Part shown: positions 9,659 to 21,635 of the stretch, piece by piece
Position numbering within the stretch: position 1 is the stretch's first letter
Layout: every line of letters starts with the position of its first letter
Assembly (NCBI RefSeq): GCF_009017415.1
Contig: NC_092406.1
Coordinates: 2,728,001 to 2,792,000, forward strand
DNA from: Aspergillus flavus
Lineage: Eukaryota; Ascomycota; Eurotiomycetes; Eurotiales; Aspergillaceae
DNA length: 64,000 bases
Reading direction: 5' to 3'
The notes under the pieces: generated by a model
What the model was told of the DNA's origin: nothing
Databases searched by the model: none
The model's input: only the letters and a program-made list of their open reading frames with translations
Translations under genes and position numbers: made by a program

Positions 9659-12052
9659 ATGCCTGGTGCAGCGTCCATCGTCGCCGTCCTGGCGGCCTTG
9701 TTGCCGACCGCTCTTGGTCAAGCAAACCAAAGCTACGTCGACTACAACATCGAAGCGAACCCAGACCTCTTCTCTGAATGTCTGGAGACCGGTGGTACCT
9801 CATTCCCAGACTGCGAAAGCGGTCCCTTGAGCAAGACTCTGGTCTGCGATACTTCGGCAAAACCCCATGATCGAGCTGCTGCCCTCGTCTCCCTCCTGAC
9901 CTTCGAGGAGCTGGTGAACAACACCGCCAACACCGGCCATGGTGCCCCTAGAATCGGCCTGCCCGCGTATCAGGTGTGGAATGAAGCTCTCCACGGTGTC
10001 GCCCATGCCGATTTCAGCGATGCCGGTGACTTCAGCTGGTCCACGTCCTTCCCGCAGCCGATCTCGACAATGGCTGCCCTCAACCGCACCCTAATTCACC
10101 AGATCGCCACCATCATCTCCACGCAAGGCCGTGCCTTCATGAACGCCGGCCGCTACGGACTCGACGTCTACTCTCCCAACATCAATACCTTCCGCCACCC
10201 AGTTTGGGGCCGCGGCCAGGAAACCCCAGGCGAAGACGCCTACTGCCTCGCCTCCACCTACGCATACGAATACATCACCGGCATCCAGGGCGGCGTCGAC
10301 GCCAACCCTCTCAAACTCATCGCAACAGCGAAGCACTACGCCGGCTACGATATCGAGAACTGGGACAACCACTCCCGGCTCGGTAACGACATGCAAATCA
10401 CCCAACAAGACCTGGCCGAATACTACACCCCCCAATTCCTCGTCGCCTCGCGAGACGCCAAAGTCCACAGCGTGATGTGCTCCTACAACGCCGTCAACGG
10501 CGTCCCCAGCTGCTCCAACTCCTTCTTCCTGCAAACCCTCCTCCGCGACACCTTCGACTTCGTCGAAGACGGCTACGTCTCCGGCGACTGCGGCGCAGTC
10601 TACAACGTCTTCAACCCGCACGGCTACGCCACCAACGAATCATCCGCCGCCGCAGACTCCATCCGCGCAGGAACCGACATCGACTGCGGCGTCTCCTACC
10701 CACGCCACTTCCAAGAATCCTTCCACGACCAGGAAGTCTCCCGACAAGACCTCGAACGCGGCGTCACCCGTCTCTACGCCAGCCTCATCCGCGCAGGCTA
10801 CTTCGACGGCAAAACCAGTCCATACCGCAACATAACCTGGTCCGACGTGGTGTCCACCAACGCCCAAAACCTCTCCTACGAAGCCGCCGCCCAAAGCATC
10901 GTCCTGCTCAAAAACGACGGCATCCTACCCCTCACCACTAGTTCCTCCACAAAAACCATCGCCCTAATCGGCCCCTGGGCAAACGCAACCACCCAAATGC
11001 TAGGCAACTACTACGGCCCAGCCCCCTACCTAATCAGCCCGCTGCAAGCCTTCCAAGACTCAGAATACAAAATCACCTACACCATCGGCACAAACACAAC
11101 CACCGACCCGGACTCCACCTCCCAATCCACCGCCCTCACCACCGCCAAAGAAGCAGACCTAATCATCTTCGCCGGCGGCATCGACAACACCCTCGAAACC
11201 GAAGCCCAAGACCGCAGCAACATAACCTGGCCCTCCAACCAACTCTCCCTAATAACCAAGCTCGCGGACCTAGGCAAACCACTCATCGTCCTCCAAATGG
11301 GCGGCGGGCAGGTCGACTCCTCCGCCCTGAAGAACAACAAGAACGTCAACGCCTTGATTTGGGGCGGATACCCGGGTCAGTCGGGTGGACAGGCCCTGGC
11401 CGATATCATCACGGGGAAACGGGCCCCCGCGGCTCGGCTAGTTACGACGCAGTATCCGGCTGAGTACGCCGAGGTGTTCCCGGCTATTGATATGAATCTG
11501 AGACCGAATGGGTCGAATCCAGGACAAACTTATATGTGGTATACCGGGACGCCGGTTTATGAGTTTGGACATGGGCTGTTTTATACTAATTTCACTGCTT
11601 CTGCTTCTGCGGGTAGTGGGACTAAGAATCGGACGTCGTTTAATATCGATGAGGTTCTGGGACGCCCGCATCCTGGGTATAAGCTGGTGGAGCAGATGCC
11701 GTTGTTGAATTTTACGGTCGACGTGAAGAATACTGGAGACAGGGTGTCGGATTATACTGCCATGGCGTTTGTGAATACGACTGCTGGGCCGGCGCCGCAT
11801 CCTAATAAGTGGCTGGTTGGGTTTGATCGGTTGAGTGCTGTCGAGCCTGGGTCGGCGAAGACTATGGTTATTCCGGTGACGGTGGATAGTCTGGCTCGGA
11901 CTGATGAGGAGGGGAATCGGGTGTTGTATCCTGGACGGTATGAAGTGGCGTTGAATAATGAGAGGGAGGTGGTTTTGGGATTTACGCTCACGGGGGAGAA
12001 GGCTGTGCTTTTCAAGTGGCCTAAGGAGGAGCAGTTGATTGCGCCGCAGTAG
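9659..12052 (+). CDS. xlnD: secreted exo-1,4-beta-xylosidase, GH3 (XlnD/BxlA type)
   Basis: This enzyme releases xylose from the non-reducing ends of xylo-oligosaccharides outside the cell. It is a single uninterrupted frame of 797 residues, matching the roughly 790-805 usual for Aspergillus XlnD, and no intron is needed. A signal peptide is evident (about residues 1-20, ending PTALGQ). The GH3 N-terminal barrel contains NEALHGVA near residue 120, the KHYAGYD substrate motif near 230, and the nucleophile region GYVSGDCGAVYN (Asp near 310). The GH3 C-terminal domain begins with SIVLLKNDGILPL near 410, and a fibronectin III-like end follows. Many N-glycosylation sequons (NQS, NTT, NRT, NES) fit a secreted glycoprotein. 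The coding strand is strongly C-ending in codons up to about 11,400 and then turns G/T-ending to the stop. Upstream XlnR-like and TATA elements support xylan induction. Confidence 0.95.
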   Translation: MPGAASIVAVLAALLPTALGQANQSYVDYNIEANPDLFSECLETGGTSFPDCESGPLSKTLVCDTSAKPHDRAAALVSLLTFEELVNNTANTGHGAPRIGLPAYQVWNEALHGVAHADFSDAGDFSWSTSFPQPISTMAALNRTLIHQIATIISTQGRAFMNAGRYGLDVYSPNINTFRHPVWGRGQETPGEDAYCLASTYAYEYITGIQGGVDANPLKLIATAKHYAGYDIENWDNHSRLGNDMQITQQDLAEYYTPQFLVASRDAKVHSVMCSYNAVNGVPSCSNSFFLQTLLRDTFDFVEDGYVSGDCGAVYNVFNPHGYATNESSAAADSIRAGTDIDCGVSYPRHFQESFHDQEVSRQDLERGVTRLYASLIRAGYFDGKTSPYRNITWSDVVSTNAQNLSYEAAAQSIVLLKNDGILPLTTSSSTKTIALIGPWANATTQMLGNYYGPAPYLISPLQAFQDSEYKITYTIGTNTTTDPDSTSQSTALTTAKEADLIIFAGGIDNTLETEAQDRSNITWPSNQLSLITKLADLGKPLIVLQMGGGQVDSSALKNNKNVNALIWGGYPGQSGGQALADIITGKRAPAARLVTTQYPAEYAEVFPAIDMNLRPNGSNPGQTYMWYTGTPVYEFGHGLFYTNFTASASAGSGTKNRTSFNIDEVLGRPHPGYKLVEQMPLLNFTVDVKNTGDRVSDYTAMAFVNTTAGPAPHPNKWLVGFDRLSAVEPGSAKTMVIPVTVDSLARTDEEGNRVLYPGRYEVALNNEREVVLGFTLTGEKAVLFKWPKEEQLIAPQ

Positions 12053-12255
12053 ATTGGGATAGTTCTATTTTGATGTAATGATGTGGTTTGCTAGAAAGAT
12101 ATGAAGAGAGAGTACTGCTTATGATAGATTCATTCTATATGCAATTTCATGGTGATTCAAACGTGACTGTGTAGGAATGGTGTAAACCAAGACATGCTAG
12201 TTCCTCCGTCAACGATCTCATCAGCATCGTTGTTCTATTTTACGGTAACTGTGCT

Positions 12256-15200
12256 TCACGAAGTAGAAGGCTTTGTCTCAATCATCTGAACAAGCTCATC
12301 ATACTCGCCCGTATTGCGCAACATATCCCAGAAGATGCCTTCTTTCTTGACAAGGTTGGCGGGCGTATCGTTCCTATTGTGTCCGTTAGTATCAGCACAA
12401 TACTACAAATCACTCAGTTTGATTAATAGATCGAGGAAGGAACATACTCAATAATCTCCCCATCGGCCATAACAAGCACCCGATCATAGTCCATAATGGT
12501 CCTCAGCCGATGCGCGATAGCGATAATAGTGCAATCAGGGAACATCTCCCTCAGGACACGCTGCATATGCATATCCGTCTCATGGTCAACGGATGCCGTC
12601 GCCTCGTCCAGCAGCACGACCTTTGACCGTCGACACATGGCCCGGGCGAGACTGAGCACCTGACGCTGGCCCTGGCTGAAGTTCTCGCCGTTAGCCGCCA
12701 CAGGCGTATCCAGGGCGAGAGGACGGGCCGTTTTGGCGGGATGGGCGTGGTCTGCCTGGTCGCTGCCGTCAGGGACATGGATGGAGGTGCAGGCTGCCAG
12801 GGCGGAGGCAAGTTCTGTTTCGCTGGACTCGCCGAATGGGTCGAGGTTCGAGTGGACGTCCCCCGAAAAAAGGACTGGTTCTTGCGGGATCAAGGTTACG
12901 CTGGTGCGAAGTCGGTTGAGGAGGATCTTGGTGATGTCGACTCCATCGATGGTTATCTGACCAGAGGCGATGTTCACAAATCGTAATAACGATAGTCCAA
13001 GGGTGCTTTTGCCACTTCCTGTTCGACCGACGAGGCCAATGCGCTCCCCTGGATTCGCGACGAAAGACACATTGCGTAGGACGTCGGGGCCGTCTTCCTG
13101 GTATCGCGCGGTGACGTTATGAAACTCGACACGGCCGGATGTAGGCCAGCTGGCTGGGACGACTGAGGATTTTGCGTGGTCTTCACTCAGGTGTTCCTCA
13201 GGTTCGATATCTGCGTATTCACGCACCCGTTGGAAACAGTTCAGCTCGACTTCCAGCTCGTTCATTGTCCGCACAAGGTTCAGGATATTCTGGCTGAGAC
13301 CGATGGCATTGGTCAATGAGAAACCAACCAGCCCGGCTGGTCCAGACCAAAAGTAGGCCACGCAGCCGGCCGCGGCTGCAACAGATGCGGCACAGAGATC
13401 CGATCGGACGGATATCCAACGGTTGCAGTTATACTGTGTTTCCGCGGAGCGAGCATGAACAGCTAGTTTCTCGGCGAGGAGCCTCTGGAACACGAGATCC
13501 ATATCCTTGCGGGCACGAATCACGCACAGGCCAGACAGAGAATCGGTAAAATGTGAAAACACTGGAGAGTAGTTGATGGATGTCAGCCGCTTGATGGAGA
13601 CCTGAGTGCGAGTGTACATCTCTCCGATGATGAACCCAACCGTGCATATAACAGCTGCCGGAAGAGCAAATATAGGCATGATAGAGGCAACACTGGCAAT
13701 GCGAAGCAAGAACCGCAACCCGTTCTCAATGGACATCCGCAGCCAGTCTATCAGAACTGTGTCTAGCGACCGTGTGTCATTTCCAAACCGGTTAATCAAT
13801 CGTCCGATTGGATTCTGGTCGAACCAGGAAATGGGGGCAGACAGAACCGCTGTCACCAATCGCCTGTGCATCTTTTTTGCAGCTGACCAGCTCCCGTACT
13901 GATAGAGGAGGTTACCACTTAGCTGTAGCAACAAGAAGAGGATGATTGATGCGGCGTAGACCCCTAAATAGTAAAGGGAATTTGCATTCTCGTACTCCTC
14001 GTAGGCACGCATCCAAATAGAAAGCCAGTAGGTGATCGCAAAGTAAGCAAGTTGCACTGCGATAGTCACAGCCATTGCTAGAAGCGCGTAGCAAGGCCCG
14101 CCGAATAAGAGGATGTATTGTAAGGCTTGAGAAAATGGTTAGGCGTGCTTTGAGAAGTTTACGGGGTGTAACCTACCTAAAGTGCGCGGCACACGTCCAG
14201 TAGCTGATGTTTCCTTTGCTATGCGCGATACCTGTGGACTTTGTTGCTCATGTGCAGGGGCAATGGTGGTTGTAGGCTCTGAAGGAACATCAAGGGGTTC
14301 TTCTACTATCAGGGGGTTACCTAAGGATAACGAATCCGTGTCTGTTGCGGGTGTACTGCAGCGCGTACGCTGTAGAAGGGCTTGAGGGAGGCTCGAAGGT
14401 GTTTCTACAGTAGATGCCTTGCCATGATCGAGCCGAACATGCAGTTCCGCATCCTGCAGCGCGGCCGGATAATGCGTGATAAGAACAACCGTTCTGTCGG
14501 AGAGCAAGCCACTACGAAAGCATTTGTCGTAAACCAATGTAGTGGTGTGAGTGTCAAGCGCAGAGAAGATATCATCCAGCAGGAGTGTGGAGGATTGCGA
14601 ATATAGCGCCCTCGCCAAGGATACTCGTTGTTTTTGGCCACCGGAAAGTGATGTGCCCTTTTCACCCACGACAGTAAGATCTCCCGCTGGAAGCTGTCGG
14701 AGGTCTGGAGCCAAACCGCTTGCTTCGATAACTGTGTTGTAGCGGGCTTTGTCAAATGGGCTGAAGAAGGTGATGTTGTCCCGAATAGTGTCATTCTGAA
14801 GCCAAGGAGCTTGTGGTACATACGCTACGTCTCGTGGGCATGAGGCGGTTCCAGATTCGAGTACAGTTTCTCCCAGCAAAGAAAGTAATAAAGAAGTCTT
14901 TCCACTTCCGGTGGGACCGGTCACCACGTTAAGAGCGCGAGGTCTGAAGCGAACCGAGACATCGTGCAATCTGAAAGCAGCAATAGGGGTCCGGCGAAAT
15001 GTTGCGTTCTTGAGCTCCAACGGTCCTTCGGGGTGATGTTGGATTTCCCTTGCTGTATCGAAAAAGCGGTCGACTCGCCGCAGCGATTCTGCTCCTTGGG
15101 CTGAAGCCTTGCTAATATTTGACAGCCAGACGAATTGGGATCGCAAGGTCTCCATGATAGACAGGGATGTGAAGGCGGTTGCAGCTCGCAAAGTGTCATT

Positions 15201-16970
15201 TGTGAAGAGCACAAAGACGGAGAACATGACAAGCAAGCTCATCATTGGTAACAGATCGCCAGCCATTGAGATTGCAGCAGCATAAACACTCCGTTTCCAC
15301 AGGCGGCGTTGTTCCACGCCTCGAGCTTCGTTGATAGATTCCATTGCAGCATGCTCCCAACCAAAATACTTCAGTGTACGTATGGAGTTCAAGTACTCGG
15401 ATATTTTAGAAAGTCGAACATCTGTAGCCCGCATAACCGATCTCTGAATGCGTGAGACCCTTCGTGAGGCCAAGGCAGGGAGAGGAGACAGGCATAGAAG
15501 TGCAGAGACCCCGAACAGTGATGGCCAGCCGAGCATTCGATAGAGGAATATCACGGCAACTGTGGTGGCTATTGGTGCCGCAGTGGCCACGAAAAAGATG
15601 TCTCGTGAGTTGTATATGGCGTCCACATCATACGACATGAGACTAGTTATGTTAGCTTGGCTAGACTTTGGTGCTCCTTTCGCCGAGTCTCTCATGCTTC
15701 GAGAGGACTTCGGGCGACCTTCTGTACTAGTTTCGACGATGGAATCATCGTAGAGGTACGACCGCATTGCGGTCTGGTATATCTCTTGTACCAGCGAGAC
15801 ATTGACTCGAACAAGAAGCCGAGTGGCAGTGAAGATGTATTGCTGATAACAGAGCGATCGTGACATTGGGCCGATAAATAGAAGGGCCACCCACAGGGCT
15901 GGATGAAGGATGGCATCCTCTGGGTTTTCCAGGTACGCTAGCAGTCGCAACATTGAATACGGAGCGACAAAGTCCAGAACTGCACTGATTGATGACCAGC
16001 ACATCATGCCCTTGATTTCAGTCTTGAGCAACCTACACAGGGTTCGGAATGTCTTGCCACCTTTGAGACGTTGCCTCTTTATCTTCTTCAGCCACTTGGA
16101 AGGTTCATCGTACGAGGGTAGAGGAGGGAGGTCGTCCATAGTGAGGTCCCTCCGACAGCCTCGCAAGATCACATATGTCAGCCATTCGTACGAGCAGTAG
16201 TATGAGAACAGAGAACAGGTCTCTTCAGGCGACAGCTCTTCGACCGTTTTCGTTTCCTCGGCCTCTGTATCAGAAACGAGCAACCGCCGCGGTCGGGGCG
16301 TTGCAGCTGCGACTATCAACACAGCAGCCAGACAGGCTATGAGGCCACCCCTGATCACACTTAGGCCAGATATTGCCCCGATAATCAACAACGGAAGCAG
16401 ATCCTCGACGCATGCTAAGAGGAACATCGCAAGAGTCACTGCGTTGACATGTCGATATAGGTGAGCCCGAGCACGCTCATTCTTGAAGCCGAATTGCATT
16501 AACCCCAATAATACCGCATAGCTCACCGCGATCGGTTGTTTCCAGTTTGCATGTTGTGCATCGATCCAGCCGAGACAACAAGCAGCTATTGCAGCCGCCA
16601 GATGCAAGAATGCAAAGGGTAAAGAAACCCGAATGGGCAGATCTTCATTTAGTGACTCTGCAGAAACTCGAGATTTTGACCTGCCGGAACGAGCCGCATA
16701 ACGAAGACCGATCGCAATAAGCAGTACTACACACGATAACAAGACAACCGCAAGATGTAAGTTGCCTGTGGCCACGAACGCTGAGATTCTCTGCGTCCGG
16801 TATTGCCAGAGTCGCCTAGAAAACAATTAGCAATTGCCCAGCTGAGACCGAGTGATATGAACCGACCTCAGCACTAGACCACCATCTGAATCATAGGCAC
16901 CCTCTTCCCCTCCGAGCTGCGAGAGTGAGGGGCTGATGACCTGCTGGAAACCCGCGAAGAAGTCCGACAT
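12256..16970 (-). CDS. ABC transporter, ABCC (MRP-like) subfamily
   Basis: This is a plasma- or vacuole-membrane exporter driven by ATP, probably moving the cluster product or conjugates. The exons are 16970-16867, 16815-14177, 14125-12448 and 12373-12256, giving 1512 residues. The first 34 residues come from exon 1 (MSDFFAGFQQ) and are joined in frame. An N-terminal set of membrane spans (TMD0, about residues 45-210) precedes TMD1, NBD1, TMD2 and NBD2, the ABCC order. NBD1 has Walker A GPTGSGKTS, signature SLSGGQKQR and Walker B LLLDDIFSALD (Asp in place of catalytic Glu, common in ABCC NBD1). NBD2 has Walker A GRTGSGKST, signature FSQGQRQ and Walker B VVLLDEATASVD (catalytic Glu present). 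The short last exon supplies the C-terminal ending VQMIETKPSTS. It lies at the left edge of the NRPS cluster. Confidence 0.92.
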
Positions 16971-17495
16971 GATGTGCGTTCACAACCAGAAGAGAACGAC
17001 ACAATCATGCAAATGACATGCATTAACTGGCCTTGGCCTAAGTTGCAATTGACCCAGGTCGCGTCTTCGCGTTCTCAGTCTCCCAGTAGTAGCAATCCGG
17101 GAGACTTGTGGACCTTTCCTATCGGTCTTGAACGATAAGAGCCGTGCCCATACGGAGTACTACGCTAACTCCACACAGGCCGGTGCTTGAGCTGAATTAT
17201 GAAGAATCCGACTGGTCCATTAGAGATTCGACGGGGCGAGTCAGAAGCGAAGACTTTTTTTGACTCGGATCGCCGTCGGGAATTCGGCAAGATCGGCCAA
17301 CATTCAACATTCCGTGGTTCCCTCCTTTGCTTATCCCTGGTTCAAGTGGAGTCTCATCGACGCGTTCAGATAAAATACATTGAATCTCCTATCATGATAG
17401 GGAATGCTCCTGTTTCTATATAATTGTCTAGGGTGAAAAAGAAGAATGGAAAAAGAATCAAGAAGGACCAAAACCTTCCCATCTACATCCTTATA

Positions 17496-18915
17496 TCATC
17501 CATCTACAGGCGAACCGCCATTGCGATACTGCCATAACCGGCTGAGATCTTTGACCTTCAACGGTCTTTGCTCGTGTTGATTTTCAAGTCCAGATTGAAC
17601 AGTCCTGTCGCGGTCTGACGGGCGCTTATTGGTGACAAGCACCTCATTTCTCTTGTGTCTGACGTGTTTCGGCAGGATTTTCTCGTATTCGACCGTTCTC
17701 GCCCCCATTTCCATGAATTTATTGGTGTCGAGGACCCTCCGGTCTGGTCCTAATGTGAACATAGTGTTGAGATAGTGCTGGTTTAGCTGGTGACCAGAAC
17801 CCGACCGGACGAAGATTCGGCCCATATAGCGGTTTGGGACTCTGGCGAATTGCAGTACCCCCCAAACACAGACAAAATCGAAAGCATTCACATAGTGCTC
17901 AATATGGAGAACACTTTTCTCCGCTTGTACCAAGGCATCCTGATTGGATATCGTTGAGTCGCTAGCGGGGGTTTCTCCGGAGCCCAGAAGCGATTTGTAC
18001 GGGTTATTGAAGTGGTTCGCAGCGTTCCCAAACGTATAGACTTCAAGTTTTCGAAGGACGTTCTCTGGTAGCTCGTCCAGGAGCCAGTCGATGATGAGAC
18101 TTCCCTCAATGCCCCCCTGGCTGTGCAGGATCAGGACAACTTTCTCATACTTCGGATTCAGCAAGGTCGCTTTGGTGATGGCATAACCATCTCTCGTATC
18201 CGGAGTGGCGAAGGTAAAGTTCCTTTGGATCAGACACTCGATTACATCGAATACAATGCCGTCTCTGGAATAGCGTTATAACGTGCACGCGATCAGAGAA
18301 CTGCTAGGATGGGACCACGTACGTCGGATTATGCACACCAATAATCTTCCTGCCAAAAGTATAGGCAAGCCGATCTATGTTATTCTGCAGCCAGTAATGT
18401 CTGTATTCCAATAGATAAGAGACGTGGATATCGATCAATATATCTGCGTGAAATAACGCCCTAACTTACCCGACCGCGACTCCATTGATGAAGATCCAAC
18501 GTTCACGCTCATGCTCCGGTCGCTCCTCGATCGGGACTTTTGACTCCAAAACCTCGTCCGAATTATTGAATATAAGTGCGCAGATGACTCGATTCACCCA
18601 TACAAAGGCCGCCACATAGAGAGAGATCCACAGTGCTGGCACCATTAAGAAGAAACAACCCAGCACCGACAGTAAGAAAGCCACCTGGCTTAAAGCCAGG
18701 CAAACATGTGCAACAACGTTGGCCATGTTCTCTGTCGACGGATATAATTCGCATAGCTCATCCGAGGGAGTCAGGGGGAGTAATATTCCCGGTAGACTCC
18801 ATAGACTCCGGAGGACGAGGAGAATGTCGGCCCACAGCAACTCCAACGGCGACGCTGTATAGGGTAACGGCGGTTTTCGTCCATTTTTCCTCTTCATGAG
18901 GAAGGTCATGATCAT
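17496..18915 (-). CDS. membrane protein with lipase-like HSQGG motif, function unknown
   Basis: The three-exon model (18915-18470, 18400-18323, 18264-17496) gives 430 residues. The first third has two hydrophobic spans (about residues 70-120, containing FLLSVLGCFFLMVPALWISLY) and the rest is soluble. The soluble part holds VVLILHSQGG, a GxSxG-like nucleophile elbow with H-S-Q-G-G, followed by a region like DUF676/alpha-beta-hydrolase proteins (VYTFGNAANHFNN). This suggests a membrane-tethered serine hydrolase; no substrate can be named. The ATG at 18915 is the first ATG in frame. The open frame continues upstream without ATG, so an additional 5' exon is possible. It is transcribed in the same direction as the ABC transporter and lies between it and the cluster regulator. 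Confidence 0.7.
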
Positions 18916-19276
18916 ATCAGCTTTGTTTTGGAATCGCGGCTTGAGCTTACCGCAGTATACGCGAACAATCAAACCCAAATTCCTAGATTCATATTGTGAG
19001 CGAACGACAGAGGCACAAAATTTAGGAAAGAGTGACGCACTATGTTTATTTTATCTGTTCAAAAGACTTTTGTGTGCAAATTCTGATACGACTAGGAGTG
19101 ACATCCTTTCGCTTTAGTAGATCTAAACTTCGAGTAAGGTGGGTTCAGCGTGCCCCATGATGGGTACCACCTTCCTCGGCAAGATCCACATGATGCTACC
19201 TGTTCGTGATTTCGACTCTTCTTGAGAATGTGCCCAGACTGACCTGCATCTAGTGGCGGCTACAGCTGAGCTCTCA

Positions 19277-19288
19277 TTGCCGCGGCAA
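19277..19288. repeat. perfect 12-bp palindrome TTGCCGCGGCAA
   Basis: TTGCCGCGGCAA is self-complementary and contains inverted CCG/CGG half-sites, the kind bound by zinc-cluster dimers. It lies 360 bp upstream of the membrane hydrolase start. Regulatory function is not shown. Confidence 0.4.
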
Positions 19289-19925
19289 ACCGACGCGAAC
19301 ACGAATCGGATCAATCACTAATTGTCCGAATGATCGACGTCCACTCATGTGATGATACAGAGTGCCCTAGCTCGTAACTACTACCAGGCATCTAAGTATT
19401 TCTCGGTCGAATAGGCTATAAAAATAGCTAACATGCCTATCCTAGTCTTGCTTCCGGGCAATAATACTGAACCATATCGTCACAACGACCCAGGTAAGAC
19501 CAACCCACGCACGGCCTACCATGAGAAGAACAGGGATATGGCTATGTAGATGAAGGCCACATGCTTTCAATAGTCATTCTAGTGACTAAATACCACTCAG
19601 TTATATTGAAGTATATCAGCTGATTGGGTGATAAAAACGCAAGTATGAGACGTGACTTTTACGAGAACATCGACATTCTACATCTGTTCATACACATTAT
19701 TTTTCTTGGCACTATTGAACCATGATAAACTTGCAAACAGATGCCGAATATACTTCTGATACATTTCATAGACAAACTAGAAACCCTCAGGGCTACTGGT
19801 GGTATATGTTGAGGTATTTAATATGGAGAGATAAATTCTAGACGCTGCAAGTCAACCTTACAACATACATCGTTAAGCAGAATATTGTAGCTCTCTGTCG
19901 AGGACCAGCGGCGAGAGAGTACAGA

Positions 19926-19976
19926 GATAAAAAGAAAAGAAAGGAAAAGAAAAGAAAAGTAAAGAAGAAAAGAAAT
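19926..19976 (+). repeat. purine-rich AAAAG tract
   Basis: About 50 bp of nearly pure purine made of imperfect AAAAG units. A simple-sequence tract of no assigned function. Confidence 0.7.
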
Positions 19977-21635
19977 CAAGGCTACATGCATTTATATTTT
20001 GAAAACGGGTGAGTACATTAGGCAACCATACTAGGTGGAGGAGTGGTGTCGGAGTTCATAGGTAGTCTTGAAACTCGAATTAGGGCTGATACCAGTGCTA
20101 GTAGAAAGCTTCAATTGCTGGAGACTGAGATCATCCAATGAATGAGAGTTTTCAGAATGTCTCCTTCCAGCTTGGGATCATAATACGCTGAGCCAGAGCC
20201 CGAGGAAAGGTCTCCAACTCTCATCAAGCGCATGTTAAGCTCTGATATGTGCGTTCACCATATATCGAGTCGTGGAACAGCATGGTGACGTAAGGGGCCT
20301 TACTTGCCACAATTTGCCAGAATTAGAGTCTCGCATAGTTTGATATCTCTTTGCAAGTCTAGCATATGCTGTACCTTTTCATGTGATAGTTCGATTTGCC
20401 TGCGTTTCGTGACATTCTTTGAGGTAAACGTTGAATAAATGCTTAGAGCGTGCGGCAATCTATGTGCGGCGTCTCCTATGTATTAGGAGCACATTACAGC
20501 AAAGGATATATCACTAGGCTACCGGAGGCGATGTTTGTCAATAGAATCACATATTGTGCTTTCTTGAGAATCTTGGTATACATAGAAAAAGTTGATATAC
20601 GTTATAAAAGACCCTCTCTAGTCCTCAAGGCACCCCACGGCTTAACACGAGAATTAGATTATGCTTCGACCATTCAGATCCAGTGCCCTGGTACAACAAG
20701 CCATGTGTGCTGATATCCGTTGCTTCGGGACTGACAGATTAGCGAATCAGGACATACCGAATATTAGCTGCGTGGTAAGCGGCATAGCTGTGCTATATTG
20801 TTGGATACTTCACTACCCCAGTTACGATGAAGATAAGTCACTCTTGCAGAAGCCCGACAGTACTTAACTATTTGGCTGGGGTTTCTTCCATTCCTGTGAA
20901 TTTAGACCGCCCCTTACAGGAGAAATCCAAAGTTTCTGTAGCGATTCTACCTGAATTGGCTTCAAGTCTTTAGAATGAGCTTTTAGAACTATCAGCAGTG
21001 TATGATGAACCTTAGCTTCTTAATCTGGTCGAGCTGAGTCGTGACCATGGTAAGCCCTAGGAGACCTGGAACAATCGGTTAGAATTGCTCTACCTAGAAA
21101 CACACTGCACCATGGTACCTTTTTATTAGCTTAATTAAAAACCTGACCGGCTCATGTGGTGGAATCTAATCAGAAAGTTAATATCGATCAATTAGAATAG
21201 AGATAGGCTTTGTCGTCTCGACAAGCCTTCTAGAATAATCAAGTGGTCATGACTGTACTGTTTCACTATCCCGATAGGCAGTACCCCTATTAATCTATGC
21301 AATCACTTCTCATCTGGCACAGCTCGACCAATCTCATTAGATCTAGCGCTACCCCGATTTGGGTATAGAAATCTCATCGTCATCCTTCAAATTTACCCCT
21401 TCCATAGCCTGATCTACGCCAAGAGGGGGAGGGGCGGCGGGCCGCGAACCGCAATTAAATTAGATTATCCACCCACGTTAACCACAAAGGCCTGTGCTTA
21501 TCATTCAATCTTACCTCCCAGCCTTTAAAGACCTACCTTGTACAGTTTGTACAGGCCCATAACAACGGGGGAGAATTCTGGAGACATCGAATTAACACTT
21601 ACTGACTGCTCTCGTCATCCAGATATTTGATTGCT

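Larger units (their letters stand above)
18979..21635. other. 2.6-kb stretch without a supported gene inside the cluster
   Basis: No convincing coding region on either strand. Short frames at 19123-19314 and 20450-20867 show no motif. It contains a 12-bp palindrome (19277-19288) and a purine tract (19926-19976). Just before the regulator gene is a G/C patch (about 21425-21450, ggggaggggcggcgggccgcg), presumably promoter. It may be eroded gene or transposon remains, but nothing identifiable is left. Confidence 0.5.

Noticed and set aside
10091..10621. 176-residue open frame antisense to the xylosidase, rich in Val, Gly, Asp and Glu
   Set aside because: It is produced by the C-ending codon bias of the xylosidase on the other strand. 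Composition is unnatural and no motif is present.
10477..10941. 154-residue Arg/Leu-rich frame on the + strand inside the xylosidase
   Set aside because: Out-of-frame shadow of the xylosidase coding sequence.
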